Source: a virus. From it: 58,602 nt of DNA. A program made the position numbers and the translations under genes. The DNA lies in IMG/VR virus record IMGVR_UViG_3300030380_005307, positions 1 through 58,602 of that record. One strand, written 5' to 3'. Under the pieces are notes generated by a model, which saw only the letters and a list, made by a program, of their open reading frames with translations, was not told the origin of the DNA and searched no databases. Positions 58,018-58,602 of this stretch are shown here, piece by piece. Positions within the stretch are counted from its first letter, which is position 1, and every line of letters begins with the position of its first letter.

Positions 58018-58602
58018 GAGTTGTCAATTGTACGTGCCATAGTAACAATAGCATTTGTTGATAGTATCGTGGTTGCAACAGACACGGCATTTTGAAGAGC
58101 CGAACGTGTAACCTTCAAAGGATCTATAATCCCCATCTCAATCATGTCCCCAGTTTTCCCAGATTTTACGTCTAACCCTTGACCAACCTTCGCTGTATCA
58201 TGATAAATATTGTTTGGTAACCAATCAATTCCAGCGTTATCTAGTATTTGATTTAAAGGCGCTTCAAGCGCCTCCATCATTATCGCGTAAGCGATCGATT
58301 TTTTATTTTCATTTCTTATATCCTCGGCTGCCTCCCACAGCGCAAGGCCTCCTCCTGGAAGAATGCCTTCAACTAGAGCAGATCTTACAGCACATACTGC
58401 GTCGTCTACTCGATCATACAGTTCTTTCTGCTCTAAGTCAGTATTCCCGCCGACATAGATTACGCCTACACCGCCTGTGAGGGAAGCGATGCGAGACATG
58501 ATAAAATCTTTGTCGGCTTTTTTCTTTGTTATTTTATGTGCTTCCCATAGCTCATTTACCCTTTTTTCAATATCATCCATGCTTACTTTGTCTTCATCTT
58601 TG
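58014..58602 (-). CDS. groEL: Chaperonin GroEL, C-terminal part (continues at 1115)
   Basis: This part carries ELYDRVDDAVCAVRSALVEG and ILPGGGLAL (equivalent of E. coli Asp398), and GIIDPLKVTRSALQNAVSVA (Asp495 region). The protein ends NAIVTMARTIDNS without the Gly-Gly-Met tail of most bacterial GroELs. In E. coli that tail is not essential but influences folding in the cavity. Together with 1-1115 the gene is complete at 534 residues. Confidence 0.95.
   Translation of the reverse strand, partial: KDEDKVSMDDIEKRVNELWEAHKITKKKADKDFIMSRIASLTGGVGVIYVGGNTDLEQKELYDRVDDAVCAVRSALVEGILPGGGLALWEAAEDIRNENKKSIAYAIMMEALEAPLNQILDNAGIDWLPNNIYHDTAKVGQGLDVKSGKTGDMIEMGIIDPLKVTRSALQNAVSVATTILSTNAIVTMARTIDNS
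58504..58601. repeat. Terminal overlap, copy 2
   Basis: Identical to 1-98. The final base of the window (58602, g) differs from the corresponding base 99 (a). In the groEL frame the change is in the third position of a Leu codon and is silent. Confidence 0.85.

Noticed and set aside
1-58602. CRISPR array, insertion sequence, integrase or attachment site
   Set aside because: No regularly spaced direct repeats of CRISPR type, no transposase or recombinase motifs and no tRNA-end duplication were found on either strand.

Overview
The window looks like one complete circular (or circularly permuted) genome of a tailed phage. The last 98 bases before the final base repeat the first 98, and a single groEL gene runs across the join. 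The unit genome is therefore about 58.5 kb. The host is inferred to be a marine-type member of the Bacteroidota. The DNA is AT-rich, and genes start in A-rich contexts without convincing Shine-Dalgarno sites. Many gene starts are preceded by the Bacteroidota -7 element TAnnTTTG, and at two promoters this is combined with TTGAC exactly 16 bases upstream. The virion genes (terminase, portal, scaffold, major capsid protein, P22 gp4-like tail protein, and a stabilisation protein opening RNFIAGRMNKSLDER) resemble those of crAss-like and Cellulophaga-type podoviruses. No integrase, DNA polymerase or RNA polymerase was recognised.

Layout. 1-1.7 kb and 57.8-58.6 kb: a chaperonin pair in the order groEL-groES on the minus strand, then a small minus-strand gene. 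1.7-2.4 kb: a gene-free, structured region between divergent transcription units, which is a candidate replication or control region. 2.4-8.0 kb, plus strand: an early region of about 19 small genes, mostly unknown, including an ArdC-type antirestriction protein. Five of these genes carry a structured RNA leader that ends 20-21 nt before the ATG. One leader is a textbook type III hammerhead ribozyme, and two contain canonical tRNA T-loops. 8.0-16.2 kb, plus strand: recombination and replication genes (a DnaA-domain-IV-like protein, an ERF annealing protein, a RecE-like exonuclease, a small protein with an SSB-like tail, a primase-helicase, an SF2 helicase and a VRR-NUC nuclease) plus an HtrL/YibB-like glycosyltransferase.

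16.2-57.3 kb, minus strand: late genes. Read in the direction of transcription (descending coordinates) they begin with about ten tiny lysine-rich proteins, one a 26-residue CDGSH-like peptide. These are followed by fibre genes, a LamG-repeat adhesin, a lysis cassette (M15 endopeptidase and a 3TM-type holin), a two-module GroES-like protein, terminase, portal, scaffold and capsid. The tail genes come next. Two adhesins with Thr-Pro repeat linkers flank a GlcNAc-type glycosyltransferase. The series ends with internal virion proteins, including one of 2404 residues with an HEFGH metalloprotease motif. A winged-helix-like regulator at 57.3 kb is transcribed divergently from the late genes, and its 3' end overlaps groES.

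The genes suggest a virulent phage that relies on host polymerases, brings its own chaperonin and recombination system, may glycosylate its own adhesins, and uses RNA structure, including self-cleavage, to shape its early transcripts. Family names come from recognising motifs by eye; no database search was run.
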